From JAPPLB01 sp965218555 (GTDB lineage Bacteria > Acidobacteriota > Terriglobia > Bryobacterales > UBA6623): a stretch of 64,000 nt of DNA. Location of the stretch: contig OZ244625.1 in assembly GCA_965218555.1 (NCBI GenBank), positions 2,976,001 to 3,040,000 on the forward strand. Direction: 5' to 3'. Of this stretch, positions 34,256-42,953 are shown piece after piece (positions within the stretch are counted from its first letter, which is position 1; each line of letters opens with the position of its first letter). Both the position numbers and the translations under genes were made by a program. Below the pieces are notes generated by a model, which was not told the origin of the DNA, made no database searches, and worked only from the letters and a program-made list of their open reading frames with translations.

Positions 34256-34990
34256 TTACCCGGACGCTTCTGAGAGCGCGGCCGATTCGCGCTCTGCACG
34301 GATGTCGGAAAGCAGCGCAGCCTTGCCCCGCTCGACATGCCTGGCCAGAACCGCCGAGAGTGCTTCCGCGCAATGATTCTCTAACGCGTCGACCATCTCC
34401 CGGTGCTCCGCCTGAGCCCGGGGCACGCGTGCGGCCCAATCGCGGCTGGAAACGTGGACGCTGGCAATCTTGAGGTGAGCGTTCAGTTGTTTGTACATTT
34501 TGTAGAGCTTCTCATTGTCCGAAAGTCTGACGATGAGCAAGTGAAACTCCCAGTTGAGGCGGTCATGGGCTCCCATGCCATCGCTTTCCAGCGCGGCGAA
34601 CTTGTCCATTTGCCGAATGTAATCCCCGAGCTCAGCGATGTCCTGGTCGCAGACATGCAGCACGGCGGATTCGGCTGCCAGTCCGTCAAGCGCCCGGCGG
34701 AGATCGAAGGTCTCGGCGACATCCTGCTCGTCCGCCTGCGCTACGAACGTTCCGCTGCGAGGTCGGATGTCCACGAGCTCCTCCTCGCTGAGGCGGTCGA
34801 TCGCCTGCCGCACCGGCATCTGGCTGACATCCAGGCTCTGCGAGAGATCCGGGATGGAAAGGCGCTCGCCTGGCTTGAAGCGGTGCTCCACAATCGCGTG
34901 AAGAACCGCTTCGTAGACGTGGTCGGAAATGCGACGACGCTCGAGAGGCTGGAAAGAGTCCGTCCTTAACTTGCTGTCATTACCCTTCAT
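34256..34990 (-). CDS. GntR-family regulator with FCD ligand domain
   Basis: A 244-residue FadR-subfamily regulator. The winged helix covers about residues 18-85 (RRISDHVYEAVLHAIVEHRFKPGERLSIPDLSQSLDVSQMPVRQAIDRLSEEELVDIRPRSGTFV). The C-terminal all-helical FCD domain has the Asp/His metal ligands in HDRLNWEFHLLIVRLSDN and QAEHREMVDALENH. Such regulators bind sugar acids or organic acids and repress the adjacent operon. It lies between the transporter (16 bp) and the aldolase (13 bp), inside the unit it probably controls. No operator was identified. Confidence 0.9.
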   Translation of the reverse strand: MKGNDSKLRTDSFQPLERRRISDHVYEAVLHAIVEHRFKPGERLSIPDLSQSLDVSQMPVRQAIDRLSEEELVDIRPRSGTFVAQADEQDVAETFDLRRALDGLAAESAVLHVCDQDIAELGDYIRQMDKFAALESDGMGAHDRLNWEFHLLIVRLSDNEKLYKMYKQLNAHLKIASVHVSSRDWAARVPRAQAEHREMVDALENHCAEALSAVLARHVERGKAALLSDIRAERESAALSEASG

Positions 34991-35006
34991 ACTATACGGT
35001 CACACG

Positions 35007-36272
35007 TCACGCAGCGGGTTTCTCTCCGACGCTGCCCCGGGTCAAGGCGTGCAGCACTGCCAGCGCGATTGGATGGAGGAAGCCCATCACAAAGAATATC
35101 GCAGCGTAGGAATACCGCTCCACAACCACGCCGGTGATTCCGGTGAAGATCACTCCGCCAAGCGAACTGCCCAGCCCGACGATTCCGGCTGCGGAGCCGA
35201 CCACGGCGGTCGGGTAGACATCGTTCGTCATGGTCATCAGATTCGTTTTCCATGCCATGTGAGCGAACGTGACGACACAAATCGCCGTCACGGCGATAAC
35301 CGAGGAATCGCTCGCCGGCACGATCAAGCTCAGGGGCATGACCGCGGCGGCAGGCAGCATGACCCATTTGCGGGCCTGAACCGGCGCCATGCCTCGCCGG
35401 ATCAAGCGTCCCGAGAGCCAGCCGCCAGCGATGGCGCCCAGGTCTGCCGTAAGGAACGGAACCCAGGTCGTCAGCCCGATTGCCACGATGCTGAATCCCC
35501 GCTCGTCGCTGAGGTGCTTTGGCAGCCAGAACAGGTAGAACCACCACACGGGGTCGGCCAGGACCCTGGCCAGAAAGAGCGCCCAGGTCTGCCGGAAGCC
35601 GAACAACTCGATCCAGCGGACGGTTCGGCGGGAAGGACCGCCCGGGGCCGTCTCGATCAGGACGCGCTCGCCGCTCGTCACGCGCGGATGCTTTGACGGA
35701 ACCCAATACCAGCGGAGCCAGAACACCAGCCACACAAAGCCGGTCGCGCCGGTCACGACGAAGGCCACGCGCCATCCCCATTGGGTGAAGATCAGCACGA
35801 TCAAGGGCGGCGCCAGGATCGCTCCCGTCGACGCCGCCGCGTTCACCAAGCCGTTCGCGAAGCCGCGCTCCTGCGGAGGGAACCATTCCGATATCGCTTT
35901 TTCCGCAGCGAGGAAGTTGCCCGACTCGCCCAGTCCGAGCAACGCCCTGAACACTCCCAGGCCCAATGTCCCCCGTGAAAGAGCGTGTCCGGCATTTGCG
36001 AGGGACCACCAGACCATCGACACCGCCAGGGCGACGCGCGTACCCCAGCGATCGATGATGCGGCCCCAGACCATGTACATGCCCGCGTAGCAGATGAGAA
36101 AGGCCTGGACAACCTGGGAGTATTCGATATCGGAGATTCCCAACTCGCCAGTGATCTCGGAAGCCAGGACGGACAATGTCTGCCGGTCGATGTAGTTGAT
36201 GACGGTTGCACCGAACAGCAGCGCCGCGATGCGCCAGCGGACATTCGGCAATGGTTTCGCGGACATGCTCAT
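35007..36272 (-). CDS. MFS transporter, anion:cation symporter (hexuronate/galactonate-like)
   Basis: A 421-residue permease with about 12 membrane segments. The N-terminus has WRIAALLFGATVINYIDRQTLSVLA, typical of the ACS family that imports glucarate, galactonate or hexuronates, and the loop motif GRIIDRWGTR. The start at 36272 (MSMSAKP) overlaps the preceding stop by ATGA; 36266 is an alternative. It supplies the substrate for the two enolase-superfamily enzymes of the same operon. Confidence 0.9.
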   Translation of the reverse strand: MSMSAKPLPNVRWRIAALLFGATVINYIDRQTLSVLASEITGELGISDIEYSQVVQAFLICYAGMYMVWGRIIDRWGTRVALAVSMVWWSLANAGHALSRGTLGLGVFRALLGLGESGNFLAAEKAISEWFPPQERGFANGLVNAAASTGAILAPPLIVLIFTQWGWRVAFVVTGATGFVWLVFWLRWYWVPSKHPRVTSGERVLIETAPGGPSRRTVRWIELFGFRQTWALFLARVLADPVWWFYLFWLPKHLSDERGFSIVAIGLTTWVPFLTADLGAIAGGWLSGRLIRRGMAPVQARKWVMLPAAAVMPLSLIVPASDSSVIAVTAICVVTFAHMAWKTNLMTMTNDVYPTAVVGSAAGIVGLGSSLGGVIFTGITGVVVERYSYAAIFFVMGFLHPIALAVLHALTRGSVGEKPAA

Positions 36273-37573
36273 GCCACCCGATAGCGCTCCAGCGCGTGCT
36301 CGTCGAATTCCGCGCCGATACCGGGGCGCTCCGGGACGATCGCTTGGCCGGGGCGGGATTCCAGCGGTTCCCGGAGCAGCCCGTTTCCGAACGGACGCTC
36401 GAGGAGCGTCCCCCCTTCCATGATCACCGTGTTTGGCAGATGCGCGGCCAAGTGGACCGATGCCGCCCAGTACAGGGCCGTGCCGGTACTGATGTGCGGG
36501 GAGAAAAGCACTCCGTGCAGGTCCGCCAGGATCGCAATCCGCCGGCACTCGCTGACTCCGCCGGCGCGGCAGAGGTCCGGATTCACCATATCCACGGCCC
36601 TGGCGGCAAACAGCTCTCGGAACTGGTAGCGGTTCGAGAGCGTCTCTCCCGCGCAGAGCGGCGTCTTGAGAGCGGCCTTGAGCTCCGTGTAACCGGCAAT
36701 GTCCTCTGGCAAAAGGGCGTCTTCCCACCAACCGATGTTGGAAAGCTCGTCCAGTCTGGCGCCGACGGCACGGGCCTCGTGCACCTTGTAGGCTCCGAGA
36801 GAATCAACCAGCAACTGGCCCCTGCTACCGATCGCTTCCGATACGGCCACGACCCGCTCGACATTCGATGTGCCCGGCCCCTTGCTCAGCCCCATCTTGA
36901 CGGCTGGGAAGCCCGCCTCCATCTGCCGCCTTGCAGATTCGCCAAGCTCCTGCGGGGACGCACCCCGGATTCCGGAGCAGGTCGGAATCGAGTCCCTGTA
37001 CTTGCCGCCGAGAATCCGGTACAGTGGCTGGCCCAGGTATTTTCCAAGCAGATCCCACAGGGCGAGGTCCACTCCTGCAATCGACTCCGTATAGAAGCCC
37101 GCGGCGTAGCCGCGCAGCCGCTGGCTGGAGTAGAGCCGTTCCCAAAGCGGCTCAACCTGACGGGCGTCCTGTCCGATCAGGATCGGGGCAAGCAGGTCAC
37201 TGATCACCGTCGCATGGACGCGAGGGGCGGCTGGAGCGTGGCACTCGCCCCATCCGACCAGGCCGTCTCGGGTGACGATCTTGACGAGAGTCGCCTGGGT
37301 TGCTCCCCGAAACCGGCTGGGTGAGGCGTGGTCGAGGCGGTTCCAGAGGCCGCTCCCACCTGTGGCCTTCCCGATCGGCCCTATTTCCAGGTACCAGTCC
37401 GGGGGCTTCTCGCCACGCGGAGAACGAATCGCGATGGGCTCGACCGTTTCAATTTCGAGAGGCCCGTTCCCTGTCGCGAAGAGACGTTGCTTGAGAGCGA
37501 GAAGTGCGGGCGCGGCCATCGATCCCCACAGGAACTGCCGCCTTCCGAGGCGTTGTAGCGAGCCCACCGACAT
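36269..37573 (-). CDS. Enolase-superfamily sugar-acid enzyme with Tat-like signal
   Basis: A 434-residue mandelate racemase/MLE-type enzyme. The N-terminus (LGRRQFLWGSMAAPALLALKQRLFA) looks like a twin-arginine signal, unusual for this superfamily. The barrel has the catalytic KxG segment AVKMGLSKG, metal ligands in LVDSLGAYKV, WWEDALLPED and CAGETLSN, and VNPDLCRAGGVSE and FSPHISTGTA near the C-terminus. It starts on the last base of the preceding stop (TGATG) and its own stop overlaps the transporter start. A sugar-acid dehydratase or cycloisomerase is likely, possibly acting outside the cytoplasm. Confidence 0.85.
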   Translation of the reverse strand: MSVGSLQRLGRRQFLWGSMAAPALLALKQRLFATGNGPLEIETVEPIAIRSPRGEKPPDWYLEIGPIGKATGGSGLWNRLDHASPSRFRGATQATLVKIVTRDGLVGWGECHAPAAPRVHATVISDLLAPILIGQDARQVEPLWERLYSSQRLRGYAAGFYTESIAGVDLALWDLLGKYLGQPLYRILGGKYRDSIPTCSGIRGASPQELGESARRQMEAGFPAVKMGLSKGPGTSNVERVVAVSEAIGSRGQLLVDSLGAYKVHEARAVGARLDELSNIGWWEDALLPEDIAGYTELKAALKTPLCAGETLSNRYQFRELFAARAVDMVNPDLCRAGGVSECRRIAILADLHGVLFSPHISTGTALYWAASVHLAAHLPNTVIMEGGTLLERPFGNGLLREPLESRPGQAIVPERPGIGAEFDEHALERYRVA

Positions 37574-38040
37574 CAACGCACCTCCTGGACGCAGCGAAAG
37601 CCCAGGTTTGGGGTGCGCTGGTTCGGCCGAACCCAATTCCGAAAGAACACGGTGAGTCGGTTCGGACCGTCCGACCAGGCGCCGCCGCGGACGATCCTGT
37701 ACATGCCCTCCGATGGCCCCTTGGGATTCTCGGCCGGGCTGTTCGAGTAATAGGTCCGGTTGAACCAATCCTGGCACCACTCTGCGACGCCGCCAGCCAT
37801 ATCGTACAGCCCAAAGTCGTTGGGAGGGTGCTGCGCCACCGGAGCCGGACCCGCAGGCGTAGAGAATCGCACCCTGTCACGATCCGGCTTCTGGTCGCCC
37901 CAGGGATAGCGAGCGCCTTCGAGCTTGCCGCGGGCCGCGCGTTCCCACTCGGCCTCGGACGGGAGGCGCTTGCCCTTCCCCTCGCAGAACGCCCGGGCGT
38001 CATGCCAGTCCACGTTGTAGGCCGGGTACTCCGCCAATGC
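37573..38040 (-). pseudogene. Sulfatase-modifying-factor (FGE-sulfatase) domain protein, N-terminus lost
   Basis: The C-terminal part of a SUMF1/FGE-type domain is clear: YPAYNVDWHDARAFCEGKGKRLPSEAEWERAARG, YPWGD, GLYDMAGGVAEWCQDWF, RIVRGGAW and NLGFRCV. The first 100 or so residues expected for the domain are absent. Upstream of about 38040 the frame is antisense to the end of an IS481 transposase, so the gene was truncated at an insertion scar. It lacks the Cys pair of catalytic formylglycine-generating enzymes, so it was a non-catalytic or C-type-lectin-like member. Its stop overlaps the next start (TGATG). Confidence 0.75.
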
Positions 38041-38049
38041 CTCGCACCC

Positions 38050-38157
38050 TGGCTCCACCGCTACCATTGGCACCGGCCGCACGCTAGTCTTAAAGCCTAC
38101 CCACCCATCAGCCGTCTCGGCCTGACTGGGAACAACCTGTTGAGGTTCCACAGCTAG
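38050..38157 (+). pseudogene. IS481-family transposase, C-terminal remnant
   Basis: 36 codons ending in a stop at 38155-38157: WLHRYHWHRPHASLKAYPPISRLGLTGNNLLR. This is the hallmark C-terminus of IS481-type transposases (YNWHRPH and PPISRLGL). The rest of the element is gone; it abuts the break in the sulfatase-modifying-factor gene. Confidence 0.8.
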
Positions 38158-38297
38158 CAGGGCGGTGGACCCACAGCACCCCCGGATTCGAGGCCTCAAG
38201 ACATCCTCAGAGGTCCAGGTCGGGACGGGAGAGGGCGTGCAGGACGGCCAGGCTGTCAGGATCGGTCGGTGAGGTTGTCGGCATCCAAGACAGTCCA

Positions 38298-38603
38298 CTA
38301 GTGGTGATGCACGGCCTGCCCGGGGCAATTCTGGCAGCCTGTCGCCAACTCCGCTGGCACTTCCGCAGCATCGTCGTAGACCGCGAAGTTGGACGGGATC
38401 TGAATCTCATCCGGCCGCGGCGATGCGCCGACCTGCAGGTCGTAGACATCTTCGACCACGCGAACCGGCCCATCCTTCGATTGCTGCGTTCGCTCTTTCC
38501 TGAGAAAAATGCCGAGCTTGTTGGAGTAGCAGGCCGTCCCGACGACCACAGTTTCCCCGATCTGTTGCTTCCGGGCGCCCAACCTAATCTCCTTGATCGG
38601 CAT
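38298..38603 (-). CDS. Hypothetical protein
   Basis: A 101-residue frame (MPIKEIRLGARKQQIGETVVVGTACYSNKLGIFLRKERTQQSKDGPVRVVEDVYDLQVGASPRPDEIQIPSNFAVYDD), ending CQNCPGQAVHHH. It reads like protein and has a distant GAGGTG site, but no family is recognised. It lies just upstream of the truncated operon end. Confidence 0.4.
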   Translation of the reverse strand: MPIKEIRLGARKQQIGETVVVGTACYSNKLGIFLRKERTQQSKDGPVRVVEDVYDLQVGASPRPDEIQIPSNFAVYDDAAEVPAELATGCQNCPGQAVHHH

Positions 38604-38702
38604 CTCAATGCACCTCAGCCGCCACGTGGGACACCCACATGTGCTAACGCATTGTGGCCGTGAGCAACTAACCGCCCGTTTGCAATCGTTGCAGGCATCC
38701 GC

Positions 38703-38771
38703 TTAGCTGGTCGGAACCGGCCCGAATGCCATGATCAACAGAGTAACCAACGCACACCTGAATAGCTTCAT
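38703..38771 (-). CDS. Possible 22-residue hydrophobic peptide
   Basis: A tiny frame (MKLFRCALVTLLIMAFGPVPTS) that looks like a signal or toxin-type hydrophobic peptide. The stretch upstream is AT-rich, with GGGAAAG before the start. It may equally be a decayed signal sequence. Confidence 0.2.
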   Translation of the reverse strand: MKLFRCALVTLLIMAFGPVPTS

Positions 38772-38803
38772 ATCGTTTACTTTCCCTGCTCAAAAAGCAA
38801 CAC

Positions 38804-39076
38804 TCAGCTTGAACTAGAAAAGACGCGGTAGTGCAGGCCGAAGACGGTCGAGGCGAGGAGGACTACGAGCGGCCAGATGACACGTTGCAGCGTGTCGATG
38901 CGGCTGTTCACAGCGTCGATTTTGGTGCTGAGCCCGGCGCTTAGGGATTCGATCTTCGCTCCGAGGACGGCGATGACATTCTGGCCAGCTTGAGAGCGGA
39001 CCTCGTCATCGGCGCGGTAGGCGAGATCGGCTTCGACGCCGGCGCTCGGAGCGTTCGAGAACTTCCTTGGAGGCAT
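38804..39076 (-). CDS. Small coiled-coil protein with C-terminal membrane helix
   Basis: A 90-residue protein: a polar N-terminus (DLAYRADDEVRSQAGQNVIAVLGAKIESLSAGLSTKIDAVNSRIDTLQR) predicted as coiled coil, then one membrane helix (VIWPLVVLLASTVFGLHY). Such tail-anchored coiled-coil proteins are often orphan or beside toxin and restriction genes; function unknown. It starts at 39076, only 23 bp from the IS630 end. Confidence 0.6.
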   Translation of the reverse strand: MPPRKFSNAPSAGVEADLAYRADDEVRSQAGQNVIAVLGAKIESLSAGLSTKIDAVNSRIDTLQRVIWPLVVLLASTVFGLHYRVFSSSS

Positions 39077-39092
39077 ATGCGAGCACTTGCTA

Positions 39093-39965
39093 CTAGTACT
39101 CTGACCGCCTGATAAATGGTTTATTGTCGCCGAACGTACTCCGTTGGCGGTTGAAGCTCCAGTTGATCTCGACGCGCTCGCGGTTAACCCTGCGGTTCCA
39201 GGCAGTCGCCTCGCGGCGCAGCGTCGCCAAGTCCGGGATGCGCCGCTTGCCCAGGCATTGCCGCGAGAACAGTCCAATCTTAAACTCTGCTTGATTCAAC
39301 CAGCTGCCGTGCGCCGGGGTGTAGTGGGCAGTGAAAGCCTCCCAGATCTGCCCACCGCATTCCTCGCCGTACAGAGCGGTCAACGAGTTGCGGCTATGGG
39401 TGCTGAGGTTGTCCATCACCAAGTGGATCGTTTCGGCCTCGGGGTAGGTCATCGCCAGTTGCAGCAGCGCTTTTGCAAACTCAACACCGGAGCGGTTCGG
39501 CGTCACGAACGTGAAAAGGCGGCCCGCTTTTGGCTCCACGGCGGAGAAGACATTTGCCGTCCCGCGGCGTTCATACTCGCTGTCCCGACGCGCCTCCCGG
39601 CCCGGTCCGGCGCACACCATAGCGATGATCCGCTGGCGTTACCGCGCGCTCAGCAAACTTGCGGCTCCAGGGCGTTGCTTGCCGTAGAGCGCGCGTTCAA
39701 GACCGCCTTGCTGATAGCAGCGGGCGAGATTGCGGACGGCTTGCCGCGTCAACGGCAGCACTTTGGCAATCTGCGGTGCGCTGTTTCCTGCGGCCAACTG
39801 CAACAAAGCCACGGCGCGAAGCACCACGCGGACCTGCTCGATGCCGCCGCGCAAGAGCCTCTTCAGAGCCACCTGATTCTTCGCGGAGACTTGAACACAC
39901 AGAGCGGGACGAGGCATGCCTCCAGTATGTCCCAAAACATTTTGATCCAAATATGGTTTCCGCAA
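39093..39965 (-). pseudogene. IS630-family transposase remnants (HTH part and DDE part)
   Basis: The first frame (39965-39639) is the helix-turn-helix part: LKRLLRGGIEQVRVVLRAVALLQLAAGNSAPQIAKVLPLTRQAVRNLARCYQQGGLERAL. The second part (to 39093) keeps YERRGTANVFSAVEPKAGR, the second catalytic Asp in HLVMDNLSTHS, and the region after it (FTAHYTPAHGSWLNQAEFKIGLFSRQCL) with the Glu. About 110 residues that would join MVCAGP to the YERRGT block, including the first catalytic Asp, are missing. Confidence 0.8.
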
Positions 39966-39984
39966 AATTTTTTGGCGGTCAGAG
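39099..39984 (-). mobile_element. IS630-family element, internally deleted
   Basis: Ends share the inverted motif CTCTGACCGCC (39099-39109) and GGCGGTCAGAG (39974-39984). The left end follows a TA, the usual IS630 target; the right end does not, so that flank has changed. The transposase has lost its middle part, so the element is dead unless a full copy acts in trans. Confidence 0.75.
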
Positions 39985-40299
39985 AACCAGCAGGAGAGAT
40001 GGGCCGTGCTTTGAATGGTGGGAGTACGGGGGCGACCGCGGATGCGACGCCGATGTGGACGGAGGCGGTTGAAGTTGGGGTGTGGGGTCGGATGGCGTCA
40101 GCGGGCCTGGCCGCCGGCGGGATCGACATCGCAGGCGCAGATGGTTTGGGGGGCGTGGAAGCCACGAGGGTGTCAGGGGGCGGGGCAGGAGCCGGCAGCA
40201 GGAGCCCGGAGAGGGAAATGACCCCTGACGATTCATCCGAGATCCTGATCGCCGCGCGCATGTCCGGCAAAAATGCCGGAACACCATCCGACAATCACT
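39985..40299. other. Intergenic region between IS630 remnant and porin gene
   Basis: No supported gene. It contains GGGAAATGACCCCTGACGAT (40214-40233), repeated exactly at 31975-31994 just after the AGE-family gene. Confidence 0.5.
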
Positions 40300-41256
40300 T
40301 CACCGCCCTTTGCTTCGACCCCGGCTCCGCCACTTCGTTTCCAGGAAAATCTGCAACTGAAGCTTGAACTCACTCAACGAGACCGGCTCGAAGAAGTAGC
40401 GGTGGTTGAACTTGAGGCGCGTCAGCCCCCACGGGAAATAGTAGTTCGCGCCCCAGGTCAGATAGCGGGCTCTCGCCGTTCCCCGGAAAAAATCGTTCAT
40501 CTCCGCCACGACATCGATCTTCCTGGCAACGTGAACCAGACCGCGGCTCCACCAGCCGCGGCTGCTCACTTCGCCATCCTTGCCGGCCAGCCAGGAGCCT
40601 TTCAGCGTCAGCAGCGAATGAACTTCCAAGATGAAGTCGCCGGTGACGCGGCGCCTGGTCCGAAGCTGCCCGGATTCGCCGTCCCGTCCTTCATAGTGAG
40701 CGAATCCAAGGGTCAGCCGATCGTTGAAGAATGGCGATTTGACATGTCCGAAAACGTCCTTCCAGCGATTGGAGTCTCTTTGAATACCACTGCCTCGAAC
40801 GATGTTGATGCTGTAGGCCGCAGCGCCCACGCCGCCCACAAAGAAGACGCCGTGCTCGCGCGCCGGAAAGAGCACCCCGGCGGCCGGGAAGTCGATCATA
40901 TCGAGGAAGAAAGGCGATTCGGTGTAGTCGCCGACGAAGGGAAGCCAGCTCCGCCCCATTCGGATCTCCAGTTGCCCGGTGGGGTGGTATGAGCCCCATA
41001 AGTCCCAGATGGTCCTCGTCCTGAAGTCGTATTGGAACCGGGTGCTGGCTTTCGGGAGGAAGAAGCCGTCTGCCCAGAACCGGGCGCGGCGTACGAAGGC
41101 GCGGTTACCGGAAAAGGGGTCGTGGGTTCCATGCGCCTGGAAACGGCCCTGAAACCGCCAATCGTGAAGTTGGGCGGGACTTGGGTGTAACGCGACCAAC
41201 ATCAATACGGACGGCACGACGAACCGGATCATCCATCCGCATCGCGATTGAGCCAT
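40300..41256 (-). CDS. Outer-membrane porin-like beta-barrel protein
   Basis: A 318-residue protein with a signal peptide (FVVPSVLMLVALHPSPAQ). The body alternates short polar and aromatic strands (DWRFQGRFQAHG, RRARFWADGFFLPKASTRFQYDFR, GQLEIRMGRSWLPFVGDY, TWGANYYFPWGLTRLKFNHRYFFEP), as in phosphate-selective OprO/P-type porins. The start at 41256 is preferred; an in-frame upstream extension crosses the 85-nt repeat. ATG 41232 is an alternative. Ligand unknown. Confidence 0.7.
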   Translation of the reverse strand: MAQSRCGWMIRFVVPSVLMLVALHPSPAQLHDWRFQGRFQAHGTHDPFSGNRAFVRRARFWADGFFLPKASTRFQYDFRTRTIWDLWGSYHPTGQLEIRMGRSWLPFVGDYTESPFFLDMIDFPAAGVLFPAREHGVFFVGGVGAAAYSINIVRGSGIQRDSNRWKDVFGHVKSPFFNDRLTLGFAHYEGRDGESGQLRTRRRVTGDFILEVHSLLTLKGSWLAGKDGEVSSRGWWSRGLVHVARKIDVVAEMNDFFRGTARARYLTWGANYYFPWGLTRLKFNHRYFFEPVSLSEFKLQLQIFLETKWRSRGRSKGR

Positions 41257-41399
41257 GCGGCGACCTGAGCAGTAATTCCCCGGTCCGATTGAAGCCGCGG
41301 GCTTGCTCCACATGCACATGTTCAGGCGGCTCCGTTGACAGGAAGACTTCGCCGCTCGGCAAGGGCCCGAGGCCGCGTGGGAGATGAAAGACTTCAAAC

Positions 41400-41484
41400 G
41401 AGTTTTTCCTCCGCCCGCGTGCGGATCATACAAGCGGGAAACATCCGGAGAGGCGTCAACGCCGCTTGATCAGGAGGATGTTTC
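41400..41484 (+). repeat. 85-nt dispersed repeat, copy 2
   Basis: About nine-tenths identical to 12216-12300. CCCGC / GCGGG and GGCG-TCAA-CGCC stems are fully Watson-Crick here, and AAACATCC / GGATGTTT forms an extra perfect 8-bp inverted repeat. It lies in the gap between the DUF1501 3' end and the porin gene; in the plus orientation it is antisense to the end of DUF1501. Confidence 0.6.
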
Positions 41485-42928
41485 AGGTCAGCAGCTTCTC
41501 CACGACCCGCCCCGACACGTCGGTCAGCCGGAATTCGCGCCCCATGTGCCTGTAGGTCAGCTTCGCATGGTCGAAGCCAAGGCAATGCAGCAGTGTTGCT
41601 TGCAGGTCGTGGACGTGCACCGGATCTTCCACTACGTTCAAACACAGATCATCCGTCTTGCCGACAACCTGACCACCCTTGATGCCGCCGCCCGCCATCC
41701 ACATGCTGTAGGCATTCGGATGATGATCGCGGCCCGCGTTGGCGCGGTCTTCCGGTTTGCGATGCTCAACCATCGGCGTGCGCCCGAACTCGCCGCCCCA
41801 CACGATGAGCGTGTCGTCGAGCAAACCGCGGTTCTTCAAGTCTTTGATCAAACCTGCCGTGGGCTTGTCGATTTTGCGGCAACGCTTGGGAATCTTCCGG
41901 TTCAACTCGGTGTGGTCGTCCCAACTCGCATCCATCATCAAGATGAATCGCACGCCGCGCTCGACCATGCGCCGCGCCAGCAGGCAGTTGCGAGCAAACT
42001 CCCGCGTGTCGTCATCGCCGCTATCGAGATCGTAGAGCTCGCGAATGCTCTGCGGCTCCTGGGAAAAGTCAAGCAGTTCCGGAGCGGACATCTGCATCCG
42101 AAAAGCCAGCTCGTACGACGCGATCCGCGACGCGACTTCGAGGTCCCCGGTGTCGTGGTATCGTTTCTCGTTCAGCCCGCGAACCAGGTCGATCGTCGCC
42201 TGCTGCGACTCCCGATTGATCCCTTCGGGGTTCGACAAGTACAGGATGGGATCGCCTTGATTCCGCAGCAAGCTCCCCTGGTAGTGCGATGGAAGAAAGC
42301 CGCTCGAATAGTTCGACGCGCCGCCGCTCGTCCCGCGTCCCGACGGCAGAACCACGAAGCCCGGCAGATCTTCGGCCTCGCTACCGAGCCCGTACATCGT
42401 CCAGGCGCCCATCGACGGCCGGCCCGGCTGGATCGAGCCGCTGAACATCAAAAGCTGCCCCGGGTGATGATTGATCGCATCGGTGTGCATCGACCGCACG
42501 AGACAAATGTCGTCAGCGCACGAGCCGAGATGCGGCAGCAGCTCCGACAACTCCATGCCCGACTTGCCGTAGCGCCGGAACCCGAACGAGCTCGCCATCA
42601 CCGCCGCGTTCGATTTGATGAACGCCAGCTTCAGGTCTTTCGTCATCGACGGCGGCAGCGGCTCCCCGTCGTACTTCGCCAGCGTGGGTTTCTCGTCGAA
42701 CAGCTCGAACTGCGTCGGGCCGCCCTCCATGAACATGAAGATGACGTGCTTCGCTTTCGCTGCGAAGTGGGGCGCCCTCGGCGCAAGCGGGTTCATTTTC
42801 GGCAGGGCCGCCGCCGTCAGCCCATCCGCCGCCAGCAGTTCTCCGAGCGCCATCGTCCCGACACCGCCGGCACAGCGGCGGAAGAAATCGCGCCGCGTCT
42901 GCGCGCGCAGGAATTGCCGCCGGTCCAT
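41483..42928 (-). CDS. DUF1501 domain-containing Tat protein
   Basis: A 481-residue protein of the DUF1501 (sulfatase/phosphatase-like) family. The N-terminus MDRRQFLRAQTRRDFFRRCAGGVGTMALGELLAADG has two Arg pairs typical of the family's Tat signals, and GGAGG precedes ATG 42928. Landmarks are HVIFMFMEGGPTQFELFDEKP, MHTDAINHHPGQLLMFSG, and LIVWGGEFGRTPMVE with GRDHHPNAYSMWMAGGG near the C-terminus. It follows the PSD1 gene by 25 bp, a pairing conserved across Planctomycetota and Acidobacteriota. Function unproven, probably with the cytochrome partner in the periplasm. Confidence 0.92.
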   Translation of the reverse strand: MDRRQFLRAQTRRDFFRRCAGGVGTMALGELLAADGLTAAALPKMNPLAPRAPHFAAKAKHVIFMFMEGGPTQFELFDEKPTLAKYDGEPLPPSMTKDLKLAFIKSNAAVMASSFGFRRYGKSGMELSELLPHLGSCADDICLVRSMHTDAINHHPGQLLMFSGSIQPGRPSMGAWTMYGLGSEAEDLPGFVVLPSGRGTSGGASNYSSGFLPSHYQGSLLRNQGDPILYLSNPEGINRESQQATIDLVRGLNEKRYHDTGDLEVASRIASYELAFRMQMSAPELLDFSQEPQSIRELYDLDSGDDDTREFARNCLLARRMVERGVRFILMMDASWDDHTELNRKIPKRCRKIDKPTAGLIKDLKNRGLLDDTLIVWGGEFGRTPMVEHRKPEDRANAGRDHHPNAYSMWMAGGGIKGGQVVGKTDDLCLNVVEDPVHVHDLQATLLHCLGFDHAKLTYRHMGREFRLTDVSGRVVEKLLT

Positions 42929-42953
42929 ATCGCCGCCTCCTGGGAGCGAGTTT

